64,000 bases of DNA from Actinomyces sp. (GTDB lineage Bacteria; Actinomycetota; Actinomycetes; Actinomycetales; Actinomycetaceae), in the NCBI GenBank assembly GCA_022649165.1, contig JALCNR010000001.1, positions 62,001 to 126,000 on the forward strand. Direction: 5' to 3'. How positions within the stretch are numbered: position 1 is the first letter of the stretch; the number at the start of each line of letters is the position of its first letter. Below, piece by piece: positions 53,129 through 62,337 of this stretch. A model generated the notes under the pieces. The model searched no databases and was not told where the DNA came from. It saw only the letters and a program-made list of their open reading frames with translations. The translations under genes were made by a program, and so were the position numbers.

Positions 53129-54430
53129 TCACATCAGGGTGGACAGCATCCCGCACAGGCGGGCATGCCATCGCCCGGCCGAGGGGTCCGTGAGGCTGGC
53201 GACCTGGTCGATGACGGCGCGGATATGCCCGCCCTCGCTGCCGGGGCCCACCCCGGCCTCCCGCCAAGCGGAGGCGAAGGGCTCCTCCAGCTCGCCGGGA
53301 CCGGCCTGGTAGAGGGCGTCGACCAGATCCATCAGCAGGGTGCGCTGCTGGTAGTAGATCGGTTCGCTCTCCCTCGGGCTCATGACGTAGTGGACCGCCA
53401 TGCCCTTGAGGACCCGGATCTCCGCGCGCGTCTCCTCGGGGACGACGAGGTCCGCCCCGTGGCGCACGAGCGGCCCCCCGCCGAAGCGCTCGCGTGTGGC
53501 GCGCACCGTCGCGTTGCAGAAACGTCCGATGAGCTGGCTCGTGAGGTCCTTGAGGTGCGCGCGGTCCGCGTAGGAGCCGGTGTAGGAGTCCATCCACACC
53601 GGCAGGGCCGTCAGCCGGCGGTAGGCGCGTTCGAGGTCGCCGGCCGACACCCCCGCCCCATACCAGTCCAGGGTGGAGGCGAGGACGCCGTCCTCCGTGG
53701 CGCCGCGCCCCATGACCGACAGATCCATCTTCCCGGTGGCGACAGCGTCCTCGACATCGTGGACGGAGTAGGCGATGTCATCGGACAGGTCCATCACCTG
53801 CGCTTCCAGACAGCGGTGCCCCGCTGGGGCGGACGCGCCGGGGCCGCCCCCGTCCGCGCCGCGCACCCATGCGAAGACGGCGGCGTCGTCCTCGTAGACG
53901 GAGTACTTGCGCCGGGAGCGCTCGGGGTCCGGTCCCCGGCCGCGCTGCCAGGGGTACTTCGCCACGGCGTCGAGGGTCGCCCGCGTGAGGTTGAGGCCCG
54001 CGGGGCGCCCGTCGGGGGTGAGGACCTTCGGTTCCAGGCGGACCAGCAGGCGGAAGGTCTGCGCGTTGCCCTCGAAGCCGCCGGCGTCGGCCGCCAGCTC
54101 GTCCAGGACTTTCTCCCCGTTGTGCCCGAACGGGGGGTGCCCCAGATCGTGGGCGAGGCAGGCGGCGTCGACGATGTCGGGATCGGCCCCCAGCTCCTTG
54201 CCCAGCTCGCGGCCCACCTGGGCGACCTCCAGCGAGTGGGTGAGGCGGGTGCGCACGAAGTCGTTCGAGGACGGCCCGAGGACCTGCGTCTTCTCACCCA
54301 GACGGCGCAGGGCAGAGGAGTGCACCACGCGCGCCCGGTCGCGCTCGAAGTCCGTGCGGGCGGGGTTCTTCGGGCTCTCCGCCACGAACCGGGCGCGATC
54401 GGAGGCCGAGTAGGGGGCGCCGGTGTTCAC
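53129..54430 (-). CDS. dgt: deoxyguanosinetriphosphate triphosphohydrolase-like protein
   Basis: A 433-residue HD-domain dNTPase that removes tripolyphosphate from dNTPs. Metal ligands include His65 in TRLTHSLEVAQ, the H94-D95 pair in CLAHDLGHPPFGH, and the later DLSDDIAYSVHDVED. TAGGCT (54442-54437) lies exactly 6 bases before the GTG at 54430, a leaderless start. dgt-dnaG proximity is common in Actinobacteria. The M15 remnant follows in the same transcript. Confidence 0.94.
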   Translation of the reverse strand: MNTGAPYSASDRARFVAESPKNPARTDFERDRARVVHSSALRRLGEKTQVLGPSSNDFVRTRLTHSLEVAQVGRELGKELGADPDIVDAACLAHDLGHPPFGHNGEKVLDELAADAGGFEGNAQTFRLLVRLEPKVLTPDGRPAGLNLTRATLDAVAKYPWQRGRGPDPERSRRKYSVYEDDAAVFAWVRGADGGGPGASAPAGHRCLEAQVMDLSDDIAYSVHDVEDAVATGKMDLSVMGRGATEDGVLASTLDWYGAGVSAGDLERAYRRLTALPVWMDSYTGSYADRAHLKDLTSQLIGRFCNATVRATRERFGGGPLVRHGADLVVPEETRAEIRVLKGMAVHYVMSPRESEPIYYQQRTLLMDLVDALYQAGPGELEEPFASAWREAGVGPGSEGGHIRAVIDQVASLTDPSAGRWHARLCGMLSTLM

Positions 54431-54569
54431 GCGGACAGCCTAGCTCCCGCTCCCGGGCGTCACCTGGGCCCCGTCCCGGCGCGCTCCTCCCCGGTCCGCC
54501 GCCCGCCCGCCGGAGCCGCTTCCGCGGTCCCGGGCCGCACGGGCGTGGCCGGAGGGAGACAATGGAGCC

Positions 54570-55835
54570 GTGACCGAGATCTCTTCCGTCGATTCCGCCG
54601 TGACGACCCTGCTCGTCCACCGTGTCCACCGCGGCGACGCCCCCTGGTGGAGCCACGCCGTGGTCTGCGACGTCGCCGGCAGCGTGGACGACGCGGAGAT
54701 GGCCGAGGTCGGCGGCCTCCTCCTGGACATCTCCCGCGCCGGCTTCTCTGCCATCCTCATCCGTCCCGCGCGCTCCGACATCGCCCTGGACGGGTCCGCG
54801 CTGGCGGGCTTCGCCACCCGCGCCCACCGCGCCGGCCTCAAGGTCCTGGTGCGCCTCTCGGGCGCGCGCGCCCCCGGGGACCCGGAAGACGCGGGCGGCG
54901 CCTTCACCGATCTCGAGGACGGCGTGTCCACGCTGGTCGTGCGCGCGCGGGCCGCGCTGAAGGCCGGTGCGGACGGCATCGATCTGGGCATCATCGACGA
55001 GGGCGGCCCGGCCCGGGATGAGGCCGATGCCGGGCGTTTCACCCACCTGGTCCGGATCCTCCACGCCGAGCTGGCCGACTTCGACCCGATGCCGATCCTC
55101 ACGGCGGAGGCCCTGCTGGGCGACGAGGCGGCGTTCCGCCGTCACCTGGAGGAGGACTGGTTCCACCATCTGCGCGACGACGCTCTGGTGACCGCCCCCT
55201 GGGAAGCGGGCGCGCTGCGACGGCGGGTCCGCTCCTCCTTGTCGGAGAGGGATCGGCTCGGGCAGGTCGCGGCATGGCACTGGTCGCACACCCGCGTGGT
55301 CCACGACTCCGCCCACGTTCCGGAGGGCTCTTGGGAGTATGGCTCCTCCGAGGCGAGGCGGACGGCGATGGCGTTGTACTCGCTGACGCTGCCCGGGGCG
55401 GCCTACGTCCCGTTCTGCCACCTGGGAGGGCGCACGCACGCCCTCCCCTGCGCCTCGTCCGCTCCCGGCGCGCGGGAGGCCGATCGTTACCACCGCACGT
55501 GGGGGGCGTCCCCGCAGGCAGCCGGGGAGGCGCGCCTGCTGGCCCGCGCGACGCGGGTGCGCGCCGAGCGCCTGATGGGAACCGGCTCCCTGGCTTTCGT
55601 CGATGGACTTCCCTGGGCCCCGCCCGAGGTCGCCGTCCATATCTGCGCCGGCGTCATGGTGGTCCTCAACACCTCAGACGCCCCGGTGCTGGTGCCCGCC
55701 GAGCACCGTCTCCTCCTGTGCTCGGACGCCTCGGCCGCGGCGGCGGCCGACGAGCCCACGCGGATCGGCCCCGATGCCTGCGCCTGGTTCGACACCGCGC
55801 GCGTCCAGCCGGCGCCCGTCGAGGTCCACGACTGA
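54570..55835 (+). CDS. GH13-like (alpha-amylase superfamily) protein, apparently degenerate
   Basis: A 421-residue TIM-barrel-like protein. Segments recall GH13: LLLDISRAGFSAILIRP (barrel entry), GADGIDLGIIDEG (nucleophile strand), PILTAEALLGDEAAF (acid/base strand), YSLTLPGAAYVPF and a small C-terminal beta domain (MVVLNTSDAPVLVPAEHR). The canonical GFRxD and the NHD region (here VVHDSAH) are altered, so hydrolase activity is doubtful. GACAAT (54558-54563) is 6 bases before the GTG at 54570. Monocistronic and divergent from dgt. Confidence 0.5.
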   Translation: MTEISSVDSAVTTLLVHRVHRGDAPWWSHAVVCDVAGSVDDAEMAEVGGLLLDISRAGFSAILIRPARSDIALDGSALAGFATRAHRAGLKVLVRLSGARAPGDPEDAGGAFTDLEDGVSTLVVRARAALKAGADGIDLGIIDEGGPARDEADAGRFTHLVRILHAELADFDPMPILTAEALLGDEAAFRRHLEEDWFHHLRDDALVTAPWEAGALRRRVRSSLSERDRLGQVAAWHWSHTRVVHDSAHVPEGSWEYGSSEARRTAMALYSLTLPGAAYVPFCHLGGRTHALPCASSAPGAREADRYHRTWGASPQAAGEARLLARATRVRAERLMGTGSLAFVDGLPWAPPEVAVHICAGVMVVLNTSDAPVLVPAEHRLLLCSDASAAAAADEPTRIGPDACAWFDTARVQPAPVEVHD

Positions 55836-55945
55836 CGCGCCCCTTGGTTCCGTCCGCCCTCGGCGCCGGGGGCGGGGGACGCGGCACGGGGGCGTCGAGA
55901 ACCGCCCGCCGTGGCGCGCGCGATGCCGGGCGGATGGGGCCGGCG

Positions 55946-56737
55946 TCAGGCCTCCATGACGTCGAGGGCCTCCCGGACCTGCTCCGCACGGAACTGGCCG
56001 GGGGCGGACGGGGCGCCGACGGTCGCGAAGGTGGCGGCCGATCCCAGCGTCGCGCCCGCGATCCGGCTGATCGCGCCGGCCCTGCCCATCGAGATCGCGA
56101 TGACCGGAGGGCCGATCCCGGTGCGGGCCCACATCTGGGCGTCCATGACCTGGAGCAGGTCCAGCGGGCCTCTGGCGGCGTAGGCGATCTTCGCGATGTC
56201 CGCCCCCGCCTCCGCCTCAGCTCGCAGGACGTCGATGATGCGCGGCTCGGGCGCGGTCCCGCTGAAGTCGTGGTGGGAGCCCACGGCGACGGCGCCCGCC
56301 TCGTGGATGCGGGCGATCAGCGCGGCGGCCCCGCCCTCGAGGCCGTCGCCGCGGGCGACCTCCGCATCGACGGCGTCCGCCCGCCGGGCGAGCCAGGCGA
56401 CCAGCCGGGCGTAGCCGGTGTCGGAGAGGGAGGCGGCGCCGCCCTCGCCCGCCGTGCGGACCGTGGCCAGGACGGGCCGACGCGCCTCGCCGAGCACGAC
56501 CGCGCAGGCGCGCGCGATCTCGTCCGGGGCCATGGAGGCCAAGGCGTCGACCCGCCATTCGATGAGGTCGACGGGGTGGCCCGCCAGCGCCCGGACCTCC
56601 TCGGCGAGCGCCTGCGGCCCCGGGGCCGACACGGGCACGATGATGCGGCACCGCGCGACGCCGTGGGGTCCCCCGACGACGACCGCACCGCGCGGGCCCG
56701 ACGGGTCGCGGCCGATGCTGACCGCGCGCTCACCCAC
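55946..56737 (-). CDS. aroD: type I 3-dehydroquinate dehydratase
   Basis: A 263-residue shikimate-pathway enzyme. Schiff-base Lys near 182 in ADIAKIAYAARG, catalytic His near 155 in VGSHHDFSGT, DLIEWRVDAL near 58 and the substrate loop SAPGQFRAE. The GTG at 56737 overlaps the dusB stop by 8 bases. About 25 N-terminal residues precede the conserved RCRIIVPVSA. Type I enzymes are less common than AroQ in Actinobacteria. Confidence 0.93.
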   Translation of the reverse strand: MGERAVSIGRDPSGPRGAVVVGGPHGVARCRIIVPVSAPGPQALAEEVRALAGHPVDLIEWRVDALASMAPDEIARACAVVLGEARRPVLATVRTAGEGGAASLSDTGYARLVAWLARRADAVDAEVARGDGLEGGAAALIARIHEAGAVAVGSHHDFSGTAPEPRIIDVLRAEAEAGADIAKIAYAARGPLDLLQVMDAQMWARTGIGPPVIAISMGRAGAISRIAGATLGSAATFATVGAPSAPGQFRAEQVREALDVMEA

Positions 56738-57995
56738 CGGAGACCCCGATCTCGGCCAGGTGCAGCTGGGCGCGCTCGGCCTCGCTCAGGCGCGGGGAGT
56801 CCAGCCACCCGTCGGGCAGGTGCGGGACCTTCTCCCCGCCCGCGCGCCCGCGGCGGCCCTCGCCGGCCCGCGGGAAGGGCTGGTCGAGGTCCAGCGCCTG
56901 GAGGCGCTCGTGCAGCTCCTCCAGCGAGGACACCAGGTTGAGGTCGCGCCGCGCGGTCCCCCCGACCGCGAATCCGCGCAGGTACCAGCCGACGTGCTTG
57001 CGCATCTCGCGCATCGCCCGGCGTTCGTCGCCCTGGTCCAGAACGGCCCATCGCGCGTGGCGCTCGACGACCTCGGCCACCTCGCCCAGGGTGGGGCCCT
57101 CGAGAGCCGGAAGCCCGTGGAGGGCGCGCACGATGTCGCGGAACAGCCAGGGCCGCCCCTGGCAGCCGCGTCCGACGACGACCGCGTCGCACCCGGTGGT
57201 CTCCATCATCCGCACCGCGTCCTCGCCCGAGAATACGTCCCCGTTCCCGAGGACGGCCACGCGCTCCGGCACGGCGTCCCTCAGCCGGGCGATGCTCGAC
57301 CAGTCCGCCCGCCCCGAGTAGTGCTGCATCTGCGTGCGCGCATGCAGCCCGATCCCCGCGACCCCGGCATCCACCGCGATCCGGGAGGCGTCGAGGTAGG
57401 TGACGTGGGCGTCGTCGATGCCGATGCGCATCTTGACCGTCACGGGCACGTCCGCGGCGGCGCGGACCACCGCGGACACCAGGTCGGCGAACAGGTCGCG
57501 TTTCCACGGCAGCGCCGCTCCCCCGCCCTTGCGGGTGACCTTGGGCACCGGGCACCCGAAGTTGAGGTCGATGTGGTCGACGAGGCCGCGTTCGACCAGG
57601 ATCCGCGCCGCCCGCGCCATTGTCGCCGGGTCCACCCCGTACAGCTGGACGGAGCGCACCCGTTCCTCCGGGTCGGGGCGCACCATGCGCCGGGTCTCCT
57701 CATTGCCCTCCACGAGGGCGCGCGAGGTGACCATCTCCGTGACGTAGAGTCCGGCGGGGGCGTCCACGCCGCGCACGGGCCGCCTCCGTGCGGCGCCGTC
57801 CTCGTCCCCGCGCTCCGCGTCCACCCCGGCGGGGCGCAGTTCCGGCGGCAGACCGGACTCGCCGAAGCGGCGGCACAGGCGCCTGAAAGGCGCATCCGTC
57901 ACCCCGGCCATGGGGGCCAGGACGACGGGCGACCACAGGCGCAACGGCCCGACCTCGACCGCGCGAGGCGCGGGCGCAGCGGGCGGCGCGCTCAC
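56730..57995 (-). CDS. dusB: tRNA-dihydrouridine synthase, DusB family
   Basis: A 421-residue FMN-dependent reductase of tRNA uridines. LAPMAGVTDAPFRRLCRRFG begins the barrel; catalytic Cys near 148 is in LNFGCPVPKVTRKGGGAAL. Between FRRLCRRFG and GLYVTEM there is an inserted, charged segment of about 40 residues (with AERGDEDGAARRR) that standard DusB lacks. The GTG at 57995 is one base after the glyS stop. The frame before it is a shadow of glyS. Confidence 0.9.
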   Translation of the reverse strand: MSAPPAAPAPRAVEVGPLRLWSPVVLAPMAGVTDAPFRRLCRRFGESGLPPELRPAGVDAERGDEDGAARRRPVRGVDAPAGLYVTEMVTSRALVEGNEETRRMVRPDPEERVRSVQLYGVDPATMARAARILVERGLVDHIDLNFGCPVPKVTRKGGGAALPWKRDLFADLVSAVVRAAADVPVTVKMRIGIDDAHVTYLDASRIAVDAGVAGIGLHARTQMQHYSGRADWSSIARLRDAVPERVAVLGNGDVFSGEDAVRMMETTGCDAVVVGRGCQGRPWLFRDIVRALHGLPALEGPTLGEVAEVVERHARWAVLDQGDERRAMREMRKHVGWYLRGFAVGGTARRDLNLVSSLEELHERLQALDLDQPFPRAGEGRRGRAGGEKVPHLPDGWLDSPRLSEAERAQLHLAEIGVSGG

Positions 57996-57996
57996 C

Positions 57997-59385
57997 TCAG
58001 CAGGCCCCCAGCCGCTCGACGAGCCAGGAGCGGACCTCGGTGACCGGGATTCGGACCTGCTCCATCGTGTCCCGCTCGCGCACTGTGACCGCATGGTCGG
58101 TGACCGAGTCGAAGTCGTAGGTGAGGCAGAAGGGGGTGCCGATCTCGTCCTGGCGGCGGTAGCGCCGGCCCACGGCGCCCGCGTCGTCGTAGTCGACGTT
58201 CCAGATGCCGCGCAGCTCCTGGGCGAGCTCGCGGGCGGGCCCGGTCAGCTCGTCTTTGCGGGAGAGCGGGAAGACGGCCGCCTTGACCGGGGACAGGCGC
58301 GGGTCCAGGCGCAGCACCGTGCGCGTGTCCACGCCGCCCTTCGCGTTGGGCGCCTCGTCCTCGGTGTAGGCCTCCACCAGGAAGGCCATGAGCGAGCGGG
58401 TGAGACCGGCCGAGGGCTCGATGACGTAGGGTGTCCACCGCTCCTTCGTCACCTGGTCGTAGTAGTCGAGCTTCGCGCCCGAGGCCTCGGAGTGGACCGT
58501 GAGGTCGTAGTCGGTGCGGTTCGCAATGCCCTCCAGCTCCCCCCACTGCGCGCCCTGGAAACCGAAGGTGTACTCGATATCGACGGTGCGCTTGGAGTAG
58601 TGGGACAGCTTCTCCTTCGGGTGCTCGTACAGGCGCAGGTGGGAGGGGTCGATGCCCAGATCGGTGTACCAGGCGAAGCGCTCGTCGATCCAGTACTGGT
58701 GCCATTCCTCGTCCGTGCCGGGCTTGACGAAGAACTCGAGCTCCATCTGCTCGAACTCGCGCGTGCGGAAGATGAAGTTGCCGGGCGTGATCTCGTTGCG
58801 GAATGACTTGCCGATCTGGCCGATGCCGAAGGGCGGCTTCATGCGGGAGGTCGACATGACGTTCGCGAACTGGGTGAAGATGCCCTGGGCCGTCTCGGGG
58901 CGCAGGTAGTGCAGACCGGACTCGTCGTCGACGGGACCCAGGTAGGTCTTGAGCAGGCCGGAAAAGGCGCGCGGCTCCGTCCACGCGCCGGGCTGGCCGG
59001 TGACGGGGTCGTTGACGTCGGCCAGGCCGCGCGGGGCGGGGTGGCCGTGCTTCTCCTCGTAGGCCTCCAGGAGCTGGTCGGCGCGGTAGCGCTTGTGAGT
59101 GTGCAGGGACTCCACGAGCGGATCGGTGAAGGCGGTGACGTGGCCGGAGGCCTCCCACACCTGGCGGGGCAGGATGACCGCGGTGTCGACGCCGACGACG
59201 TCCTGGCGCGAGCGCACGACGCGGTTCCACCACTGGCGCTTGATGTTCTCCTTGAGCTCGACGCCGAGCGGACCGTAGTCCCAGGCCGACCGGGTCCCCC
59301 CGTAGATCTCGCCGGAGGGGAAGACGAAACCGCGGCGCTTGGCCAGGCTGATGACGGAATCGAGGCGGGAGGCTCCCTGTGCCAC
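57997..59385 (-). CDS. glyS: glycyl-tRNA synthetase, dimeric eukaryote/Gram-positive type
   Basis: A 462-residue class II synthetase. Conserved N terminus [25 protein letters not shown] (parts quoted under the limit elsewhere), motif 2 region [17 protein letters not shown], motif 3 [14 protein letters not shown], and the C-terminal anticodon-binding domain. The alpha2 form needs no second subunit. GTG at 59385 with AGGAG 7 bases upstream. First gene of glyS-dusB-aroD; a TAGAAT -10 at 59445-59440 precedes it. Confidence 0.95.
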   Translation of the reverse strand: MAQGASRLDSVISLAKRRGFVFPSGEIYGGTRSAWDYGPLGVELKENIKRQWWNRVVRSRQDVVGVDTAVILPRQVWEASGHVTAFTDPLVESLHTHKRYRADQLLEAYEEKHGHPAPRGLADVNDPVTGQPGAWTEPRAFSGLLKTYLGPVDDESGLHYLRPETAQGIFTQFANVMSTSRMKPPFGIGQIGKSFRNEITPGNFIFRTREFEQMELEFFVKPGTDEEWHQYWIDERFAWYTDLGIDPSHLRLYEHPKEKLSHYSKRTVDIEYTFGFQGAQWGELEGIANRTDYDLTVHSEASGAKLDYYDQVTKERWTPYVIEPSAGLTRSLMAFLVEAYTEDEAPNAKGGVDTRTVLRLDPRLSPVKAAVFPLSRKDELTGPARELAQELRGIWNVDYDDAGAVGRRYRRQDEIGTPFCLTYDFDSVTDHAVTVRERDTMEQVRIPVTEVRSWLVERLGAC

Positions 59386-59404
59386 GTGACGCTCCTAGGG
59401 CCGG

Positions 59405-59429
59405 GCGCCGCGCCTGGCTGGCGCGGCGC
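59405..59429 (-). promoter_or_regulatory. hairpin in the glyS leader
   Basis: A 10-bp stem GCGCCGCGCC/GGCGCGGCGC with a 5-base loop, between the likely glyS transcription start (near 59433) and the ribosome binding site. It could shield the leader or terminate znuB transcription arriving from upstream. No T-box features are seen. Confidence 0.5.
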
Positions 59430-59512
59430 ATCGGGAGCGATTCTAGCGGCGCTCCCCGCTCGCGCCCGCCGGCGTCCGAACGGCGCTCCCGGCCGCCCAG
59501 CCGCCGCGCGGC

Positions 59513-60382
59513 TCAGTGCCGGACGTCCCCGCGCATCCGTTCGACGAGGCGGGCGCCCAGGTAGATGAGGAAGGAGATGGTCGTGACGAAGGGGCTGATG
59601 GGGACCGCCGAGCCCAGCGCGACCATGATGCCGCCGACCACCGAGACCAGCGCGAAGGCGACGGAGAGCACGGGCACCACCACGGGAGAGGCGGAGAGGC
59701 GCATCGCGGCCGCCGCCGGGGTCACGAGGACCGACATGACGAGCAGCGCGCCCACGATCTGCACGCTGACGGCGACCGTGAGCCCCAGCAGGGCCATGAA
59801 CGCCAGGGACAGCCCCCGCATCGGCAGCCCGCGGGCCCGCGCGACCTCCGGGTCGAGGCTGGCGAAGGACAACGGCCTCCAGATCAGGAGGATCCCGATC
59901 AGCGCCACGGCGCCGATCGCCGACAAAGCCCCGAGCTGTGGGTCGTCGATCGCGACGATCTGGCCGGTGAGCAGGCCGAATTTGTTCGCCGTCCGTCCCG
60001 GCGCGAGCGAGAGGAAGAGGATCCCGAGCCCCAGGCCGAAGGGCATGAGAACGGCGATGGCGGAGTTGCGTTCACGCTCGCGGGTCCCCATGAACCCGAT
60101 GAGGAGGGCCGCGATCATGGACCCGAGGAGGGCGCCGGGGACGACGCCGATCCCGATCAGAAGCCCGGCGGCGCCGCCCGAGAAGGACAGTTCGGAGATC
60201 CCGTGCACGGCGAAGGCCATGTCGCGTTGGACGACGAAGACGGCGATGAGCCCGCCGATGAGGGCGAGGACGACGCCCGCGAGGATCGAGTTGCGCAGCA
60301 GGACGACGAGCTCTCCGTAGTCGGAGAAATCGACGATCTGGTTCCACCAGGCGTCCGAGGCCGGAGCGAGCAGTGCGGTCAT
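59513..60382 (-). CDS. znuB: zinc/manganese ABC transporter permease
   Basis: A 289-residue ABC-3 family permease with eight or so transmembrane helices. The coupling-helix region with LSFASLDPEVARARGLP is typical of ZnuB/MntB. ATG at 60382 overlaps the znuC stop (ATGA). Imports a divalent cation with ZnuA and ZnuC; zinc is favoured by the adjacent Zur. Confidence 0.93.
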   Translation of the reverse strand: MTALLAPASDAWWNQIVDFSDYGELVVLLRNSILAGVVLALIGGLIAVFVVQRDMAFAVHGISELSFSGGAAGLLIGIGVVPGALLGSMIAALLIGFMGTRERERNSAIAVLMPFGLGLGILFLSLAPGRTANKFGLLTGQIVAIDDPQLGALSAIGAVALIGILLIWRPLSFASLDPEVARARGLPMRGLSLAFMALLGLTVAVSVQIVGALLVMSVLVTPAAAAMRLSASPVVVPVLSVAFALVSVVGGIMVALGSAVPISPFVTTISFLIYLGARLVERMRGDVRH

Positions 60383-61251
60383 CGATGTGCCTCCACGTGG
60401 TGGGCGCGGGCGTCCTCGGGCGTCTCGGGGACCCCCGCGACGAGGACGCGTCCGGAGGAGCGGATGACCTCGACCGGCGAGCGGTAGAGCTCGCTGAGCA
60501 CATCGGAGCGGAGCACCTCATCGGGGGCTCCGAGCCTGGCGCTGCCCCCGGCGAGGTAGAGCACGCGGTCGACGACGTCGAGGATCGGGTTGATGTCGTG
60601 GGTGACCAGCAGGATCGCGAATCCCAGACGGCGGCGCATCTCGTCGATGAGGGCGCTGATCTCAGCCTGGCGGCGCAGGTCGAGGGAGAGGAAGGGCTCG
60701 TCGGCGAGGACCAGCCGCGGGTCCCCCGCCAGCGCCTGGGCCATTCTCACCCGCTGCTGCTCGCCTCCGGAGAGCAGGCCGATCCGGGTGTCCGCCAGGG
60801 GCAGGGCGCCCACCGAGTCGAGGAGCCGGTCGACGCGCTCCCGCCGACGTGCGGAGGGGAGCCCGGTTCCCCATCGGTGTCCGTCGATCCCCATCGCGAC
60901 GAGGTCGCGCGCCCGCACGGGCACCGACGGGTCGATGAGCCGTTGCTGGGGGACGTATCCGATCCGCCGGTCGCCGCGGCGGAGGGGCTGGCCCAGCAGG
61001 CGGATGGAGCCGGAGTCGAGGCCGTGCTCCCCGAGGACGGCGCGCAGCAGGCTCGTCTTCCCCGTCCCGTTCGCGCCGAGGACCGCGATGAACTCCCCCG
61101 GGGCGACCTCCAGGTCGAGGTCGGACCACAGGGTGCGGCCGCCCAGACTGAGCGTCGCCCCCCTGAGGGCGAGGACGGGAGTCCCGCCCCCATCGGGCTG
61201 AGATGGGCGCGATGGCGGGACGCACGTCGAGAGATGACCGGTGTCGGACAC
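60379..61251 (-). CDS. znuC: zinc/manganese ABC transporter ATP-binding protein
   Basis: A 290-residue ATPase: Walker A GANGTGKT (59-66), signature LLSGGEQQR, Walker B RLVLADEPFLSLD and H-loop VTHDINP. The GTG at 61251 is chosen since AGGAGG lies directly upstream (4-base spacer). About 25 residues precede the domain. Separated from znuA by a long hairpin. Confidence 0.93.
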   Translation of the reverse strand: MSDTGHLSTCVPPSRPSQPDGGGTPVLALRGATLSLGGRTLWSDLDLEVAPGEFIAVLGANGTGKTSLLRAVLGEHGLDSGSIRLLGQPLRRGDRRIGYVPQQRLIDPSVPVRARDLVAMGIDGHRWGTGLPSARRRERVDRLLDSVGALPLADTRIGLLSGGEQQRVRMAQALAGDPRLVLADEPFLSLDLRRQAEISALIDEMRRRLGFAILLVTHDINPILDVVDRVLYLAGGSARLGAPDEVLRSDVLSELYRSPVEVIRSSGRVLVAGVPETPEDARAHHVEAHR

Positions 61252-61278
61252 ACAACCTCCTGGGACGGGCACGGCCGC

Positions 61279-61326
61279 GGAGGCCGCAGCCGGTGGCGGC
61301 GAGCGCCGCTGCCGGCCGCGGCCTCC
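61279..61326 (-). terminator. long imperfect hairpin between znuA and znuC
   Basis: Arms 61279-61301 and 61304-61326 pair at 20 of 23 positions with a tight loop. It lies 14 bases past the znuA stop. It could be a partial terminator or RNA-stabilising end that keeps the binding protein more abundant than the ATPase and permease. Confidence 0.65.
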
Positions 61327-61340
61327 GTCATGCTAGTGGA

Positions 61341-62285
61341 TCAGCCCTGGAGAGCCTTCGAGATGCTGTCGATGATCGAGGTCTGCCACCCGAGATAGTC
61401 CGTCCCCTCGGGCAGGGTCTCCTGGACGGGGACCACTGGGACGCCGGCGTCCTGGGCGGCCGCGAGGACCGCGTCCGACTGCGGGCCGGAGGTCTGCTCG
61501 TTGTAGACGAGCAGGGAGACCGCGTGGTCGGCGAACAGATCGGTCGTCTCCTTGAGGACGTCGGCGGGAACGTCCGTCTCCTCCTCGATGGCCTCCGAGA
61601 ATTCCTCGGGGGTTTTGTTGTCGAGGCCCATGTCGTCCAGGAGGTAGAGCGGGACGGGCTCGGTGATCGCGACTCCGGTGCCGGAGTGGTCCTCCTTGAT
61701 GGTCGCGACCGAGGCGTTCAGCGTGTCGAGGCCCTCCTTGAACGCCGAGGCGTTGCCGGTGAAGGTCTCGGCGTTGGCCGGGTCGGCTTCGCCCAAAGCC
61801 TCCGCGATGGCGTCGGCGACCTTTCCGACGGTGCCGTAGTCGTACCAGACGTGCTCGTTGAGCTCGTCTCCGGCGCTCGCCGAGTACCCGGAGACGTCGA
61901 CCGCGTTGATGACCGTCGCCGAGGAGTTCCCCGAGGCTGAGAGCATCGTGTCGACGAAGTCGTCGTAGCCGCCGCCGTTCTCGATGACGACCTTCGCCGA
62001 GGACAGGGCCAGCTGGTTGCGCGAGCTCGCCTGGTACTCATGGGGATCCTGGCCGGGGTCGGAGATGATGCTCGTGACCTCGACCTGATCCCCGCCGATC
62101 GTGGAGGCGATGTCGCCCCAGACGTTCGTGGAGGCGACCACCTCGATGGCCGCGGAGGAGCCGGAGGCGCTGGCGCCGTCGGACTCCCCGCTCGCCGACT
62201 GGGCGTCGGGAGAGTCGGAGCAGGCGGATAGGCCGAGGGCCAGTGCGCCGACGGCAGCCAGGGCGGGAAGGAAACGTGTGTTCAT
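61341..62285 (-). CDS. znuA: zinc/manganese ABC transporter substrate-binding lipoprotein
   Basis: A 314-residue cluster A-I binding protein. Lipobox LGLSAC (Cys22), a Ser/Gly/Asp-rich linker to about 45, metal ligands His82 (QDPHEYQ) and His in NEHVWYDYGTV near 148, plus a late Asp/Glu. The His-rich loop of many ZnuA proteins is absent, so manganese cannot be excluded. ATG at 62285 with AAGAGG upstream. First gene of znuA-znuC-znuB, with a strong promoter and Fur-type operator. Confidence 0.92.
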   Translation of the reverse strand: MNTRFLPALAAVGALALGLSACSDSPDAQSASGESDGASASGSSAAIEVVASTNVWGDIASTIGGDQVEVTSIISDPGQDPHEYQASSRNQLALSSAKVVIENGGGYDDFVDTMLSASGNSSATVINAVDVSGYSASAGDELNEHVWYDYGTVGKVADAIAEALGEADPANAETFTGNASAFKEGLDTLNASVATIKEDHSGTGVAITEPVPLYLLDDMGLDNKTPEEFSEAIEEETDVPADVLKETTDLFADHAVSLLVYNEQTSGPQSDAVLAAAQDAGVPVVPVQETLPEGTDYLGWQTSIIDSISKALQG

Positions 62286-62337
62286 CGATACCTCTTCCGA
62301 TGGATCGGGCCGCCAATCGGCGCCCGAGACGCTCGGC

